From the NCBI GenBank assembly GCA_016288755.1, contig JAEELE010000097.1, forward strand, positions 60,053 through 124,052: a stretch of 64,000 nucleotides of DNA, in the 5' to 3' direction. The notes beneath the pieces are model-generated. The model saw only the letters and a program-made list of their open reading frames with translations. It was not told where the DNA came from and made no database searches. The translations under genes were made by a program, and so were the position numbers. How positions within the stretch are numbered: position 1 is the stretch's first letter; every line of letters starts with the position of its first letter. This stretch comes from Oscillospiraceae bacterium (GTDB lineage: Bacteria; Bacillota; Clostridia; Oscillospirales; Ruminococcaceae). Of the stretch, positions 1 to 8,216 are shown piece after piece.

Positions 1-687
1 TTCGCATTCGATCGCGTTGCAGTCCTTCAGCAGAATGTCCTTGATCGTATTGTTGTTCACGGTCGTGCCGTTGAGGATGTTGCCCGAACGGATGCCGAAG
101 TTGACCAGCATATCCTTGAGGCCCTTGTCAGAGGCTGCTGCCTTGGCAGTTGTCGGACCGGTGATGACCACATCGTCAAACACGAAGTCAGCCGTGCTGT
201 CGGTCGTAAGGAGAAGGCGGAACTGCCCGCTGTTCACAGGTGCGGCATAGGATGCGCTCAGCGTGGTCCACTTGCCTGCCGCGACCTTCTTGGAGACGAG
301 CTCGACCTCGGTTTTCTGCTCCGGATCGTCGATATCCTGCGTCATCAGGGAAAGGCGGAATGTTTCCGCAGACTCACTGAAGACCGAGACATTGTAGTTG
401 AAGGTCTGCCCGCCGTAGAGGTAAAAGCCCTTTTCCGAAGCTGCGCCGTCAGTGATCGCAGTTCTTTCGGAAATCTTCATGCCGCGGGAACCGTTTGCGC
501 CGATTCCCTCAATGGCTTCGATCTGTGCGGTGAACTCAGGCGAATCTGCATACCAGCCGTCGTAGTTCACCTCAAAATCGTTGTTGACGAACTCTGTTGC
601 CTGCGCAAAGGACGAAGGCAAAGTGCTCATCGATGCTGCGAAGCAGCCGATCGCCGTCAAGGCTGCTGCCACCCGTTTAAATTTCAT
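1..687 (-). CDS. CBM22-GH10 endo-1,4-beta-xylanase, N-terminal part (runs off the left edge)
   Basis: Open reading frame from ATG at 687 to the window edge, about 229 residues visible, so the gene is incomplete here. The start has a GGGGGAAAA ribosome site just upstream. Residues 1-28 form a signal peptide (basic MKFKR start, hydrophobic stretch, SSFA cleavage region), so the product is secreted. Residues about 32-175 are a beta-sandwich carbohydrate module of CBM22 type (NNDFEVNYDGW start, FDDVVITG end), a module that binds xylan in known families. The visible end (LKDMLVNFGIRSGN, then NNNTIKDILLKDCNAIECE) fits the first helix and the run-up to the conserved EN of glycoside hydrolase family 10. 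Inferred role: cleavage of the xylan backbone, in keeping with the GH30 gene next to it. The catalytic glutamates lie outside the window, so GH10 is inferred from the start of the domain only. Confidence 0.8.
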   Translation of the reverse strand, partial: MKFKRVAAALTAIGCFAASMSTLPSSFAQATEFVNNDFEVNYDGWYADSPEFTAQIEAIEGIGANGSRGMKISERTAITDGAASEKGFYLYGGQTFNYNVSVFSESAETFRLSLMTQDIDDPEQKTEVELVSKKVAAGKWTTLSASYAAPVNSGQFRLLLTTDSTADFVFDDVVITGPTTAKAAASDKGLKDMLVNFGIRSGNILNGTTVNNNTIKDILLKDCNAIECE

Positions 688-904
688 GTTTTTCCCCCGT
701 TTCATTTTCTGCGTGGTGCATGTAGTTATATGTCCATCAGGCGATATTTTGTCTGCCGTGTCCGCATCCGGACCCTGTTGCTTTGCCGCGAAGGGGAGCA
801 GCTCTGCGCCGGGGTTGTCTGCATTCACAGTGACAAAATCGCCGCCTGAATGAAGCCTTTGGGTTGTCAGTACATCCTGCCGAATCGGTCATCTGTCTAG
901 TTTT
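688..904 (-). other. long 5' leader of the xylanase gene
   Basis: About 215 bases lie between the likely promoter (905-934) and the xylanase start. It is GC-rich and contains a GCAAAGC-ACAGGG stretch near 770-785 that faintly recalls a GEMM (c-di-GMP) aptamer, but the rest of that fold could not be matched. No gene is supported here. Whether this leader regulates the xylanase is open. Confidence 0.3.
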
Positions 905-934
905 ATTATAGCGTACAGTCCTGTCTTGTTTCAA
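905..934 (-). promoter_or_regulatory. sigma-A promoter of the xylanase gene
   Basis: On the minus strand, TTGAAA (929-934) and TATAAT (905-910) are separated by 18 bases and point at the xylanase, leaving a leader of about 215 bases. Confidence 0.6.
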
Positions 935-1023
935 TGCGAAAAGCGTAGATAAAGTGGACGAAATACACGAAAAAATCACAGAACGGAAACATCTTGTCCA
1001 CATCTTGTTCACGCTTTGCGGGC

Positions 1024-1056
1024 AAAAATGTCCGTACAGCTCCGCACGGACATTTT
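1024..1056 (-). terminator. intrinsic terminator behind the GH30 gene
   Basis: Inverted repeat AAAATGTCCGT / ACGGACATTTT around a 10-base loop; read on the minus strand it ends in TTTTT. It lies about 45 bases after the GH30-CE1 stop codon and separates that gene from the xylanase. Confidence 0.75.
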
Positions 1057-1099
1057 CGGAATATGAGAGGATGCAGAGCGCACTGCGGGGCTGTCGGTG

Positions 1100-3994
1100 T
1101 TATGCCTTGAATGCAGCGCGCACGAAGTTGTAGAGATGGGCACGGATGCAGTTGTCGCCGTGGTAGCCGCCCTCGACATAGTGCCAGATGTGCGGGCAGT
1201 TCGCGGAGGTCGCGCTGTTGTGATAGCCCGAGGGCGTTGTGCCGACCGTCTGGTCATTGCTGCCGGCGGTCATGAGGATCAGGCGCGGTGCCGCTTCCTC
1301 ATTTGCCCACTTGAAGACCGGGGATGCGCCCGGTGCTGCGCAGATCGAGCCGACATAGCCGAAGATATCCGCGTGCTTGGTGCCGATGTTCAGCGACTCT
1401 CTGCCGCCCATCGAGAAGCCGGTGATTGCGGTGTTCTCCTTGCCGGTCCTGACGCTGTACTTCGATTCGATCAGCGGCATCAGCTCGTCGATCAGCACCT
1501 TCTCGAAGTTGTCGTATGCCTGATTGTTCGCGTTGTCCATGCCCGAGACATTGTCCTGCGTCTGGCTGGAGTAGATGTACGGGAAGACGAGGATCATTTC
1601 CTCTGCCTCGCCCGCCGCGATCGCGTTGCCGACGATCTCGACCGTGGTCATGCCGTTCTGCGTGTCGTTGCCGACTCTGCACATGCGGTCCTGGTTCTCG
1701 TAGTAGCCGTGCATGACATACATGACCGGATACTTCTTGGATTCGGTGTAGCCTGCGGGGAGCAGCACGACATAGGGCTTGTCGCGCTTGCAGAATTCGG
1801 AGTAATACTTGCCGTCGACCAGTGTGCCGTACTGTCTGCCGCCCTGCTTCTGGCGGTCTGAATTGCTCTCGGTCTGCTTGATCTGTGCCGCAACGACCGG
1901 CGTATACTCGGAGATCAGCCTGCCGCTGTTGTACTGCGGCTGATCGGGTTCATCCGGCTGCGTGACAACTGTATTAGTGCTGCTCTTCCCGAACTCCTTG
2001 ATTTGTCCGGTCAGATACTTGACATACCAGACAGCATCCGCCGTTGTGACCTGGCCGTCCTGCGTGACGTCCGCCGCCTTCTTCGCAGCCGCGTCATTCA
2101 GCTTGCCGATCAGGATGCGCTTGCAGAGCGTGAGGTCGGCGCCGTTGATCCTGCCGTTGCCGTCGATGTCGCCGAGCAGGAAGCTGATCGCCTTCGGACC
2201 GTCGATCACGGTGCCCTCCGGTGCGGCGATAACCTCATCGACAAAGAAGTTCGCCGTCGTGCCGGTGTCGCCGTCCGTCTCGAAGTAGAACTGGACGTTG
2301 GTCGCACCCGCCGGGATCGTGTAGGCGGTGTTGGCGAGCTGTACCCAGTCGCCCTTCGTGACGACCTCGGTCGCGATCTTGTCATACTGTGTCTCGCCGC
2401 TCGCGTCCTTATACTCGACCGAGAAGTGCATCTTCTCGGAGGCGTTGGTATCCTGCATCACGACCGCGCTGAAGCTGTAGGTCTCGCCCGCCTTGAGCTT
2501 GCCGGGCATCGTGTGGGTCGCGCCGTGCCATGTGGAGCCGCGGTCGGTGACTGCGAGCGACTGGCTGCCGTCATACTTCTGTGCGCTTGTCGCCGCAACG
2601 GATGCGCCGCCGCGTCCGGAGAAGCCGTCCGTGCTGTTCTCGAAGGTGTAGTGGAAGAGATAGCCGTTCGGATCGGGCTCTGCCTCGCCGGTGCTGATCA
2701 CGAAGGTCGTGACCGACTGTGCCGGGAGCTGCGCGGTGAAGCTGCTGTCGCTGTAGCTCGGGGCACTGCACGAGCGGAAGTTCTCGCTCGAGGTGGAGTG
2801 CCATGCGGAGATTTCGGAGATCTTCTCGCCGCTGGACAGCGTGAAGTTCTCGGTCGCCGTGCTGCCGCCCTTGTTGATCGCAACGACCTTGACATCGCCG
2901 TCGTCGTTCTTGTAGGCGGAGATGAGGACATTCGACTCAGGGCTTGCCGTTGCTGCGATGCGGTAATCGCCCGGGCGCACCCACTTGGAATACTGCGCCA
3001 TGACCGCGCCGCGCTTGGAGACTCTGCCGTCATCCCAGAGGAAGCTGTACTGGCGGCGGATGTACCACCAGACATATGCGCTCATGTTGCCGAGCACCAT
3101 GCCGTTGTGGATGTTCTCTGCCGCCTGCAGCGCCTGATCCCATTTGTCCGCGGAGTTCGCGTCACTGTTCGGGACATAGACCTCGGTCATCCAGATCTCC
3201 TTGCCGGAATTGATGACGGGGTCGTAGTGCATCGCATTTGCCTGCGTGCCGTAGAAGTGCGTACCGAAGAGGTCGCAGTTCGCAAGTGCCTTGGAATTCT
3301 TGAGGACTGCATCGTAGTAATCCTTGCTGTAGGAGAAGGATTCTGCCGACATCAGCTTGGTGTTCGTGCCGCCGACGGTCGCGTCCTTGTAGTTCGCGAT
3401 GAAGTTTGCCGCGCGGTCCGGTGTCCAGTAGGTCCACTCGCCCGACCAGTCCGGCTCGTTCTGCACGGAGACGGAATTGAGGTGGACGTTCTGCCCCTCG
3501 CAGTACTTGATGAAGTCGTTGAGGTGCTTGGCGTACTGCCCCTCGGCGCCGTTATTGAGGACGTACTGACCGCCTCTCGGACCGCCGGAGCCGTTGGAGC
3601 GCATGCTGGCAGGCGGGTTCCACGGCGTCGCAAAGACCGTGGCGCCGAGTGCCTGTGCGCGCTGCGCGGTCGGAATGGCGTTTCTCCACGCGTTGGAGTC
3701 GTCGCTGATGAAGATGCGCAGGATGGTGAGACCGAGCTCATCGTCACCGTTGCCGAAGGCAGTCTGCACACATGCCGCGGACATGTCGCCGCTGGCGCCG
3801 TACTGCGTGTTGACGCTCTGCCATTCGGGGTGGTTCATGCCGCCGAAGCCGCGGATGATCTGGTACTGCGTGGAGGTGTCGATCGACACATTGCCTGCCG
3901 CACCGGCAGTCGGCACCGATGTGAACGGCACGGAGACGCAGAGCATGACAGCGCCCGAAAGCGCCGCTGCCGCCTTGAGAAGAGACTGTTTCAT
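1100..3994 (-). CDS. cellulosomal GH30 glucuronoxylanase - CBM - dockerin - CE1 esterase
   Basis: A 964-residue secreted multi-enzyme. ATG at 3994 is preferred over an in-frame upstream start because it follows GGGGGATTATT and opens a clean signal peptide (about 1-33, ending AGA). Domains in order: GH30 catalytic domain (about 35-430) with the acid in QNEPDW (Glu180) and nucleophile in WMTEVYVP (Glu271), plus the WWYIRR segment that in GH30 subfamily 8 holds the glucuronic acid side chain; a CBM22-like sandwich (about 445-600); a type I dockerin (about 605-670) with two calcium-loop repeats (GDIDGNGRING and ADVTQDGQVTTAD); and a CE1-type esterase (about 700-964) with GFSMGG nucleophile Ser861 and a histidine in EGGYHGDN. 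Known families imply cleavage of glucuronoxylan together with removal of feruloyl or acetyl groups. The dockerin implies docking on a scaffoldin, which is not in this window. Confidence 0.9.
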   Translation of the reverse strand: MKQSLLKAAAALSGAVMLCVSVPFTSVPTAGAAGNVSIDTSTQYQIIRGFGGMNHPEWQSVNTQYGASGDMSAACVQTAFGNGDDELGLTILRIFISDDSNAWRNAIPTAQRAQALGATVFATPWNPPASMRSNGSGGPRGGQYVLNNGAEGQYAKHLNDFIKYCEGQNVHLNSVSVQNEPDWSGEWTYWTPDRAANFIANYKDATVGGTNTKLMSAESFSYSKDYYDAVLKNSKALANCDLFGTHFYGTQANAMHYDPVINSGKEIWMTEVYVPNSDANSADKWDQALQAAENIHNGMVLGNMSAYVWWYIRRQYSFLWDDGRVSKRGAVMAQYSKWVRPGDYRIAATASPESNVLISAYKNDDGDVKVVAINKGGSTATENFTLSSGEKISEISAWHSTSSENFRSCSAPSYSDSSFTAQLPAQSVTTFVISTGEAEPDPNGYLFHYTFENSTDGFSGRGGASVAATSAQKYDGSQSLAVTDRGSTWHGATHTMPGKLKAGETYSFSAVVMQDTNASEKMHFSVEYKDASGETQYDKIATEVVTKGDWVQLANTAYTIPAGATNVQFYFETDGDTGTTANFFVDEVIAAPEGTVIDGPKAISFLLGDIDGNGRINGADLTLCKRILIGKLNDAAAKKAADVTQDGQVTTADAVWYVKYLTGQIKEFGKSSTNTVVTQPDEPDQPQYNSGRLISEYTPVVAAQIKQTESNSDRQKQGGRQYGTLVDGKYYSEFCKRDKPYVVLLPAGYTESKKYPVMYVMHGYYENQDRMCRVGNDTQNGMTTVEIVGNAIAAGEAEEMILVFPYIYSSQTQDNVSGMDNANNQAYDNFEKVLIDELMPLIESKYSVRTGKENTAITGFSMGGRESLNIGTKHADIFGYVGSICAAPGASPVFKWANEEAAPRLILMTAGSNDQTVGTTPSGYHNSATSANCPHIWHYVEGGYHGDNCIRAHLYNFVRAAFKA

Positions 3995-4047
3995 AATAAT
4001 CCCCCTTGGTTGTTTTTTTCTGTCGCCCAAATCTCTGGGTTATAACC

Positions 4048-4076
4048 ATTATAACACACAGCCTATAACGCGGCAA
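4048..4076 (-). promoter_or_regulatory. promoter of the GH30-CE1 gene
   Basis: Minus strand TTGCCG (4071-4076), 17-base spacer, TATAAT (4048-4053), about 50 bases ahead of the GH30 start codon. Confidence 0.6.
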
Positions 4077-4270
4077 TTCAGAAAACGCAGGTTTGGTGGA
4101 CAATGTGTACATATTTTGTTCATATTACAGATATTTGTCCGGTTGTTGTCCTGCTGCATTTTCTGCTGTTGTACGGCTGTTGTTCCGGATGCGTGCTTCC
4201 CTCCTGTCTGATATCGGGAACCGCCGCGGACCTGTGCCCGGAGGGAAGTTTCTGCGCGTGCCCGAATGCC

Positions 4271-4299
4271 TTGACAAGCGGGGAAAGATGGATTATAAT
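4271..4299 (+). promoter_or_regulatory. perfect sigma-A promoter of the 4.4-9.5 kb operon
   Basis: TTGACA (4271-4276), 17-base spacer, TATAAT (4294-4299): full consensus. It sits 62 bases ahead of the first gene and shares the 366-base intergenic region 3995-4360 with the divergent GH30 promoter. Nothing else was recognised in that region. Confidence 0.85.
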
Positions 4300-4360
4300 A
4301 TAGAATGGCGAAGCAGAGACAAAAGCGGGCGCTGCCTGCTGAGAAAGGGAGGGAGCGCCG

Positions 4361-5092
4361 ATGGGGCTGTTCGATTTTCTCCGCCCGCCTGCACCGCCCG
4401 CACCCGGCGGCAGGCACAGCATCTTTGACACCGGTTATCCGATCCGGCGCAGCGACTGGAGGCAGACCGTCTCCGCCTGTGCCGGTCCGTCGGCGGTCAT
4501 GCAGCGCCGCTTTCAGGAGCTGATCGTACAGGACCGCACGCCCGTCACCGACCTCTCTGCGGGCACGGTCCGCTTCGGGCAGACAGCCCTCCCGGTGCAG
4601 CTCATCGGCTGTGCAAACAACCGCCTCTGGCGCTGGGGCTGGGACCCGGGTCTCCATGCGGACGGGCGCCTGACCGGTCTGGCAGATGAACTCCGGCAGC
4701 TCGGCGAGCTGTGGGAATCGGGCGTGCTCCGCGGCTCCGCGCACGAGCTCACCGACCGCATCCGTGCGGCGGACATCGCGGCGGCTGCATGTGTGCTCAC
4801 GCCGCGGCAGTATTGCTGTGTCAGCACGGAGCAGGGCGGCGGCGCGGTATACTGTGCCGTGTCCGGGCTGCCCGAAGCCGTCACCGCGCCCGCTGACGCG
4901 CAGGAATTTCTCGATGCGGTCGGCAGCGCGCTGCTGCACGGCGGCATCGACCACAAAATCCTCGTCGAGAGCCTGCTCATGTGGAACGGCACCTATTATG
5001 AATGGTGCGGCGACACGCTCACGGCATATTTCCCGCGCAGCATGCAGATCGGCTTTGAACGCATCGGCGGCGAGCTGCGCATTGCGAGGTGA
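4361..5092 (+). CDS. uncharacterised protein, possibly DUF6882-like
   Basis: 243 residues, first gene of the operon, with GGGAGGGAG just ahead of ATG. No signal peptide or membrane span; it starts MGLFDFLRPP. The segment NRLWRWGWDPG (about residues 86-96) recalls the Trp-rich LWxWGW motif of DUF6882 proteins, and it is preceded by a statement-like beta segment (TVRFGQTALPVQLIG). The second half has two Cys pairs and ends YYEWCGDTLTAYFPRS, which may be a beta hairpin. No enzyme motif was seen. The next gene follows with its ribosome site inside this stop codon, so the two are translated together. The family call is a weak pattern match and no function is proposed. Confidence 0.6.
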   Translation: MGLFDFLRPPAPPAPGGRHSIFDTGYPIRRSDWRQTVSACAGPSAVMQRRFQELIVQDRTPVTDLSAGTVRFGQTALPVQLIGCANNRLWRWGWDPGLHADGRLTGLADELRQLGELWESGVLRGSAHELTDRIRAADIAAAACVLTPRQYCCVSTEQGGGAVYCAVSGLPEAVTAPADAQEFLDAVGSALLHGGIDHKILVESLLMWNGTYYEWCGDTLTAYFPRSMQIGFERIGGELRIAR

Positions 5093-5097
5093 CACGG

Positions 5098-5574
5098 ATG
5101 CAGATACAGTATCAGCGGCTGACCGCGGCGGAGCTCCCGCAGTTCATCGCACTGCGCATCGCACAGCTCCGCAGCGAGAGTGAATCGGCGGCAAATTCCC
5201 CGGTCGATCTCACGCCGGCGCTGCGTGACTATTATACACGGCATACGGCAGACGGAACCTTTTTCGGATGGCTTGCGAAATATGACGGCAGAATCGTCGG
5301 CACCGGCGGCATGTCGGTCGTCGAAAAGCCGCCCTATTTCGGATGCCCGAGCGGCAGAATCGGGCTGCTGTCGAGCATGTATACAGACCCGCGGTTCCGG
5401 CGGCAGGGCATCGCGACGGAGATCCTCTCCCGCGTGATCGCCGATGCGGAGTCGGCAGGCTGCGGCACGGTGCAGATCACCGCCTCCGACATGGGCGTGA
5501 AGCTCTACACGGCATTCGGCTTTGTCCGCAACGGCAATTTCATGCAGTACCGCATCGGGCGGGAGGAAGGCTGA
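5098..5574 (+). CDS. GNAT-family N-acetyltransferase
   Basis: 158 residues. An in-frame GTG at 5089 overlaps the upstream stop, but ATG at 5098 is better placed: GAGGTGA (5086-5092) sits just ahead of it as ribosome site. The protein shows the GNAT acetyl-CoA motif A, with YTDPRFRRQGIATEIL at about residues 93-110 (the R-x-x-G-x-G/A pyrophosphate loop), followed by VIADAESAGCGTVQI and the C-terminal LYTAFGFVRNG that is typical of the family. It probably moves an acetyl group from acetyl-CoA to an amine. The acceptor cannot be told from sequence. It belongs to the operon starting at 4361. Confidence 0.88.
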   Translation: MQIQYQRLTAAELPQFIALRIAQLRSESESAANSPVDLTPALRDYYTRHTADGTFFGWLAKYDGRIVGTGGMSVVEKPPYFGCPSGRIGLLSSMYTDPRFRRQGIATEILSRVIADAESAGCGTVQITASDMGVKLYTAFGFVRNGNFMQYRIGREEG

Positions 5575-5637
5575 TCTCATATTCCGATCATGCAGCAGTA
5601 CTGCAAATCAATATACAGCAGAAAGGATGATTTTTCA

Positions 5638-6051
5638 ATGGCAGATGAATTCGGAGGGCTCGGCGCTTTGCAGGACATGATCCAGTCGATCGGCGCGGCG
5701 GGCGGCTTTGACCAGCTCGGCGACGCGATGCAGCAGCTCATGGCGGGCATGCCGCAGATGCAGGCGGCGGAGCCCGGCACACCGGTCGCGGGCATCGAAC
5801 AGGTCTACGGCGGTCTGGAGCAGAGCGAGAGCGCGCTGACCGCGATGCACAGCGATCTTGAGGACTTCACCGACGCGCTCGCAGAGGGCGACAACCCGCC
5901 CGACGCGCAGACGCTCAGTCAGCTTGCGGATGCGGCAGATTCAATCCAGGAGGCACTCGACGCCGTGCTGAAGGCGGAGGAGCAGCTTGAAGCAGCGCTG
6001 GAAGCGCTGACGGGCGGCGAAGACGCGGAGGACGAAGCGGAAACGGAGTAA
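5638..6051 (+). CDS. small acidic helical protein of unknown function
   Basis: 137 residues; ATG at 5638 follows AGAAAGGATGA and gives MADEFGG. The sequence is rich in Gln, Ala, Glu, Asp and Met, has no signal peptide or membrane span, and its second half (about 65-125) reads as amphipathic helix or coiled coil with many Leu-Ala-Glu positions. It ends in a very acidic tail (GGEDAEDEAETE). It is not recognised. Its place between a GNAT enzyme and a coiled-coil protein suggests an operon partner, but no role can be given. Confidence 0.7.
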   Translation: MADEFGGLGALQDMIQSIGAAGGFDQLGDAMQQLMAGMPQMQAAEPGTPVAGIEQVYGGLEQSESALTAMHSDLEDFTDALAEGDNPPDAQTLSQLADAADSIQEALDAVLKAEEQLEAALEALTGGEDAEDEAETE

Positions 6052-6057
6052 GCAGGG

Positions 6058-6290
6058 AGCGAAAAAGGGAGCAGGTAGGAAGGAGCAGGTAGGAGGTAGG
6101 AAGTCCAGTCAGGAGTGAGCAGTGAGCAGTGAGGAGTTGTGCCTTCACTTTCGCTGAATTGGCAGAACTCCGGAGTGGGGTCGATGTTTGCTTGCAAACC
6201 CGACTGCTTTTGCATGAGCCACCCCCCGTTTTCAATCCATGCGCGAAGCGCATACCTTCACTCCTCACTGCTACCTCCTAACTTGTTAAT
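6058..6290 (+). repeat. intergenic repeat, copy 1 (GTGAGGA-type, two inverted flanks)
   Basis: The left flank is GGAGCAGGTAGG and GGAGTGAGCAGTGAGCAGTGAGGAG units; the right flank is the reverse-strand form (CTTCACTCCTCACTGCTACC) near 6257-6280. The middle holds CCTTCACTTTCGCTGAATTGGCAG, close to the reverse complement of part of the 27.6 kb copy. The 471-base gap 6052-6522 holds this repeat plus a second block (6348-6425) that is also shared with 27.49-27.56 kb. No gene is supported in it. Confidence 0.6.
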
Positions 6291-6347
6291 TCTGGTTTAT
6301 CACAAGAACGCTTTTCTGAAATGAGAGTGTTCAAAAGCTGCCCGGAG

Positions 6348-6425
6348 CCCGGGCCGGCACATCCCTCCGGCTGCATTTTCGCGGCGTCTCCCGATTTCGC
6401 GTGACACAAGGCACCGGCGCCCCGC
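6348..6425 (+). repeat. second intergenic repeat block, copy A
   Basis: Contains CATCCCTCCGG, CGCGGCGTCTCCC, GTGACACAAGGC and CCGGCGC in the same order as 27487-27560 (CATTTCCCTCCGG, CGCGGAGCCTCCC, TTGACACACGGC, CTGGCGC). The match is imperfect but the order of blocks is kept. No coding sense. Confidence 0.5.
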
Positions 6426-6522
6426 ACTGACAACGGCAGCACATCAAAAATCACTGCACAGCAATGCGAATACACCCGCATTCCCGTCAATATCATCATC
6501 AAAAGCCGAAAGGAGTATCACC

Positions 6523-6993
6523 ATGCAGAACAACAGAAGCAGCTTTGAGGACAGCCTGAGCAAGATGCGTCAGGATTTCGAGGAGGTCATGGGCGCGATG
6601 TGCGATTTCGTGCGCGGTGCCGTCGAGGGCGGCGCGAGTGCGGCATCCCAGCGCATGAGCGAGGCGCCGAAGCGTCCGCCGGTGCACCCGCGCGTTCTCG
6701 CAGACGAGCTCGGGCGGATGCGCGCCAGACTGGACGATTTCCTTGACCGGCTCTCCGAGCAGATTCCCGAGGAGGACACCGAGCCGGGCGAGGTCGCCGC
6801 GGAGGAGCCCGCTGCCACCGAGGAGGAGCTCGAAAACAAGATCGCCGGGGAGGGCTCCGAGCTGCCGCCGTCCACAGAGCGGAGAGACGCCCGCACGGTC
6901 GCGCTGCGTGCAGCCGCGCGCGGCATGGAGCAGGCGGTCGCCGGGCTGGAGATCGCCGTCGATGCGCTGCTTGACGCAGATGCTGCCAGATAA
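6523..6993 (+). CDS. coiled-coil acidic protein of unknown function
   Basis: 156 residues with AAAGGAG ahead of ATG. The N-terminus (SSFEDSLSKMRQDFEEVMGAM) is amphipathic helix, followed by a Pro-rich hinge (APKRPPVHP), a second helix (ELGRMRARLDDFLDRLSEQ), a low-complexity Glu/Pro/Ala linker (about 80-125), and a final helix ending GLEIAVDALLDADAAR. No signal peptide or membrane span. Not recognised. It lies 14 bases ahead of the membrane protein at 7008 and is almost certainly co-transcribed with it. Confidence 0.72.
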   Translation: MQNNRSSFEDSLSKMRQDFEEVMGAMCDFVRGAVEGGASAASQRMSEAPKRPPVHPRVLADELGRMRARLDDFLDRLSEQIPEEDTEPGEVAAEEPAATEEELENKIAGEGSELPPSTERRDARTVALRAAARGMEQAVAGLEIAVDALLDADAAR

Positions 6994-7007
6994 CGGAGGG
7001 CACTGCC

Positions 7008-8204
7008 ATGCGCCATGACCCGGACAGCCGGCTCTATTATTTCAGCGAGGAGCAGCTTTTGCCGCCCGACGGACGCGATACCGTCCGCAGGCATCTCTAC
7101 GGGCAGAAGCTGCAGTCGTTCCGCGATGCCTTCCGCCCCGACCCCGAGCAGGGCGGCGGCGGCACCGCAAAGCTGATCATCGGCTCGGTCATCGTGATCG
7201 CGTGCTTTGCGTCAGTCATCATTGCGGCGATGACCGGGCATCCGGCGATCGCTGTCGCACTTTTCGGCGGCATGATCGCGTTAATGGGACTGCTCATGAT
7301 CTTCGGGCGGGTCGCCGAGGCGGAGACCGTGGTGCAGGGGATCCCCGGCTCACAGCGCGTCACCGGCTTTCTCATTATGCTGATCGGGCTGTCGGTCTGC
7401 GTGCCGATGCTGCTGGTCGACCGGCTCGGCTCTGCCGCGGCATTTATCCTGCTGGGCGGGCTGCTCTTTACCTCGGGCGGGCTCTTTCTGATCCGCGCTG
7501 CCGTCTCGACCTTCACGGACGGGCACGGCAAAGGCGAGGAGGTCGAGGGCGAGTGCATCGGCTATGCGCGCTATCTCTCGGAGAACCGCAGCCGCGGACA
7601 CCGCAGCACCGTCGAGACCGCGCCCGTGTTCCGCTATTATTACAACGGCGAAATGCTCGAGGCACTCGCATACGGGCGCTTCGGCGATCCCGACGAGGTG
7701 CTCGGCGAGAGCTATCCGATCATCGTCAGCGACCGCGACAAATACCACATCCGCCGCGCCGGTCAGAAGAATTCGTCCACCGCATCCGCACTGGTGATGG
7801 GCTTTCTGGCGCTGTGCTGTCTTGCGGCGGGCGCGTTCCTGCTGTATATGGCGGCGCACACCGACCCGACTGAGACGCTCACGGTCAAAAACGGCTCCGG
7901 CAAGCGTCTGCTCTACGATCAGGCGATCGTCAACGACACCGGCATTCCCGCGGATCAGTGGCAGATCGTGCTCCGCACCGTCGCAGGCAACAGCTATTCG
8001 GAGGAGCAGGGCGGCTGGCTCATCACCTATACCGACGACACCGTCAACCTCGCCGCCGAGGAGCGCATTGCCGAGCAGTACCCGGTCGGCAGCAGCTTTT
8101 ATTTCATCATCGAAACCGAAACAGGCAAGGTGCTTAAGGTCTATGCCGAAGAGAACACGGAATACAAAGGCAGTCAGCCGGTGGACGACCGGCGTCAGGA
8201 CTGA
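7008..8204 (+). CDS. DUF3592-like multi-pass membrane protein
   Basis: 398 residues, GGAGGG ahead of ATG. A hydrophilic N-terminus (about 1-52) is followed by four hydrophobic spans (about 53-73, 76-98, 115-134 and 138-160), a soluble domain (about 175-250) and a fifth span (about 257-277), then a C-terminal soluble domain of about 120 residues. The central domain (EGECIGYARYLSE, FRYYYNGEMLEAL, GRFGDPDEVLGESYPIIV) has the alternating pattern of DUF3592, a domain of bacterial membrane proteins without known activity. The C-terminal part, with two extended strands and ITYTDDTVNLAAEERI, is not recognised. It is followed after 12 bases by the LRAT-fold gene, pointing to a joint membrane-linked function. 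Confidence 0.78.
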   Translation: MRHDPDSRLYYFSEEQLLPPDGRDTVRRHLYGQKLQSFRDAFRPDPEQGGGGTAKLIIGSVIVIACFASVIIAAMTGHPAIAVALFGGMIALMGLLMIFGRVAEAETVVQGIPGSQRVTGFLIMLIGLSVCVPMLLVDRLGSAAAFILLGGLLFTSGGLFLIRAAVSTFTDGHGKGEEVEGECIGYARYLSENRSRGHRSTVETAPVFRYYYNGEMLEALAYGRFGDPDEVLGESYPIIVSDRDKYHIRRAGQKNSSTASALVMGFLALCCLAAGAFLLYMAAHTDPTETLTVKNGSGKRLLYDQAIVNDTGIPADQWQIVLRTVAGNSYSEEQGGWLITYTDDTVNLAAEERIAEQYPVGSSFYFIIETETGKVLKVYAEENTEYKGSQPVDDRRQD

Positions 8205-8216
8205 AAGGAGCCGCAT

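Noticed and set aside
688..904. Possible GEMM-type c-di-GMP riboswitch in the xylanase leader
   Set aside because: Only a GCAAAGC-ACAGGG piece resembles the aptamer; the partner stem and the second conserved loop were not found.
2003..4045. Plus-strand frame of 680 codons opposite the GH30 gene
   Set aside because: Same reason: shadow of a well supported gene, composition skewed to Arg, Val and Ala, no ribosome site.
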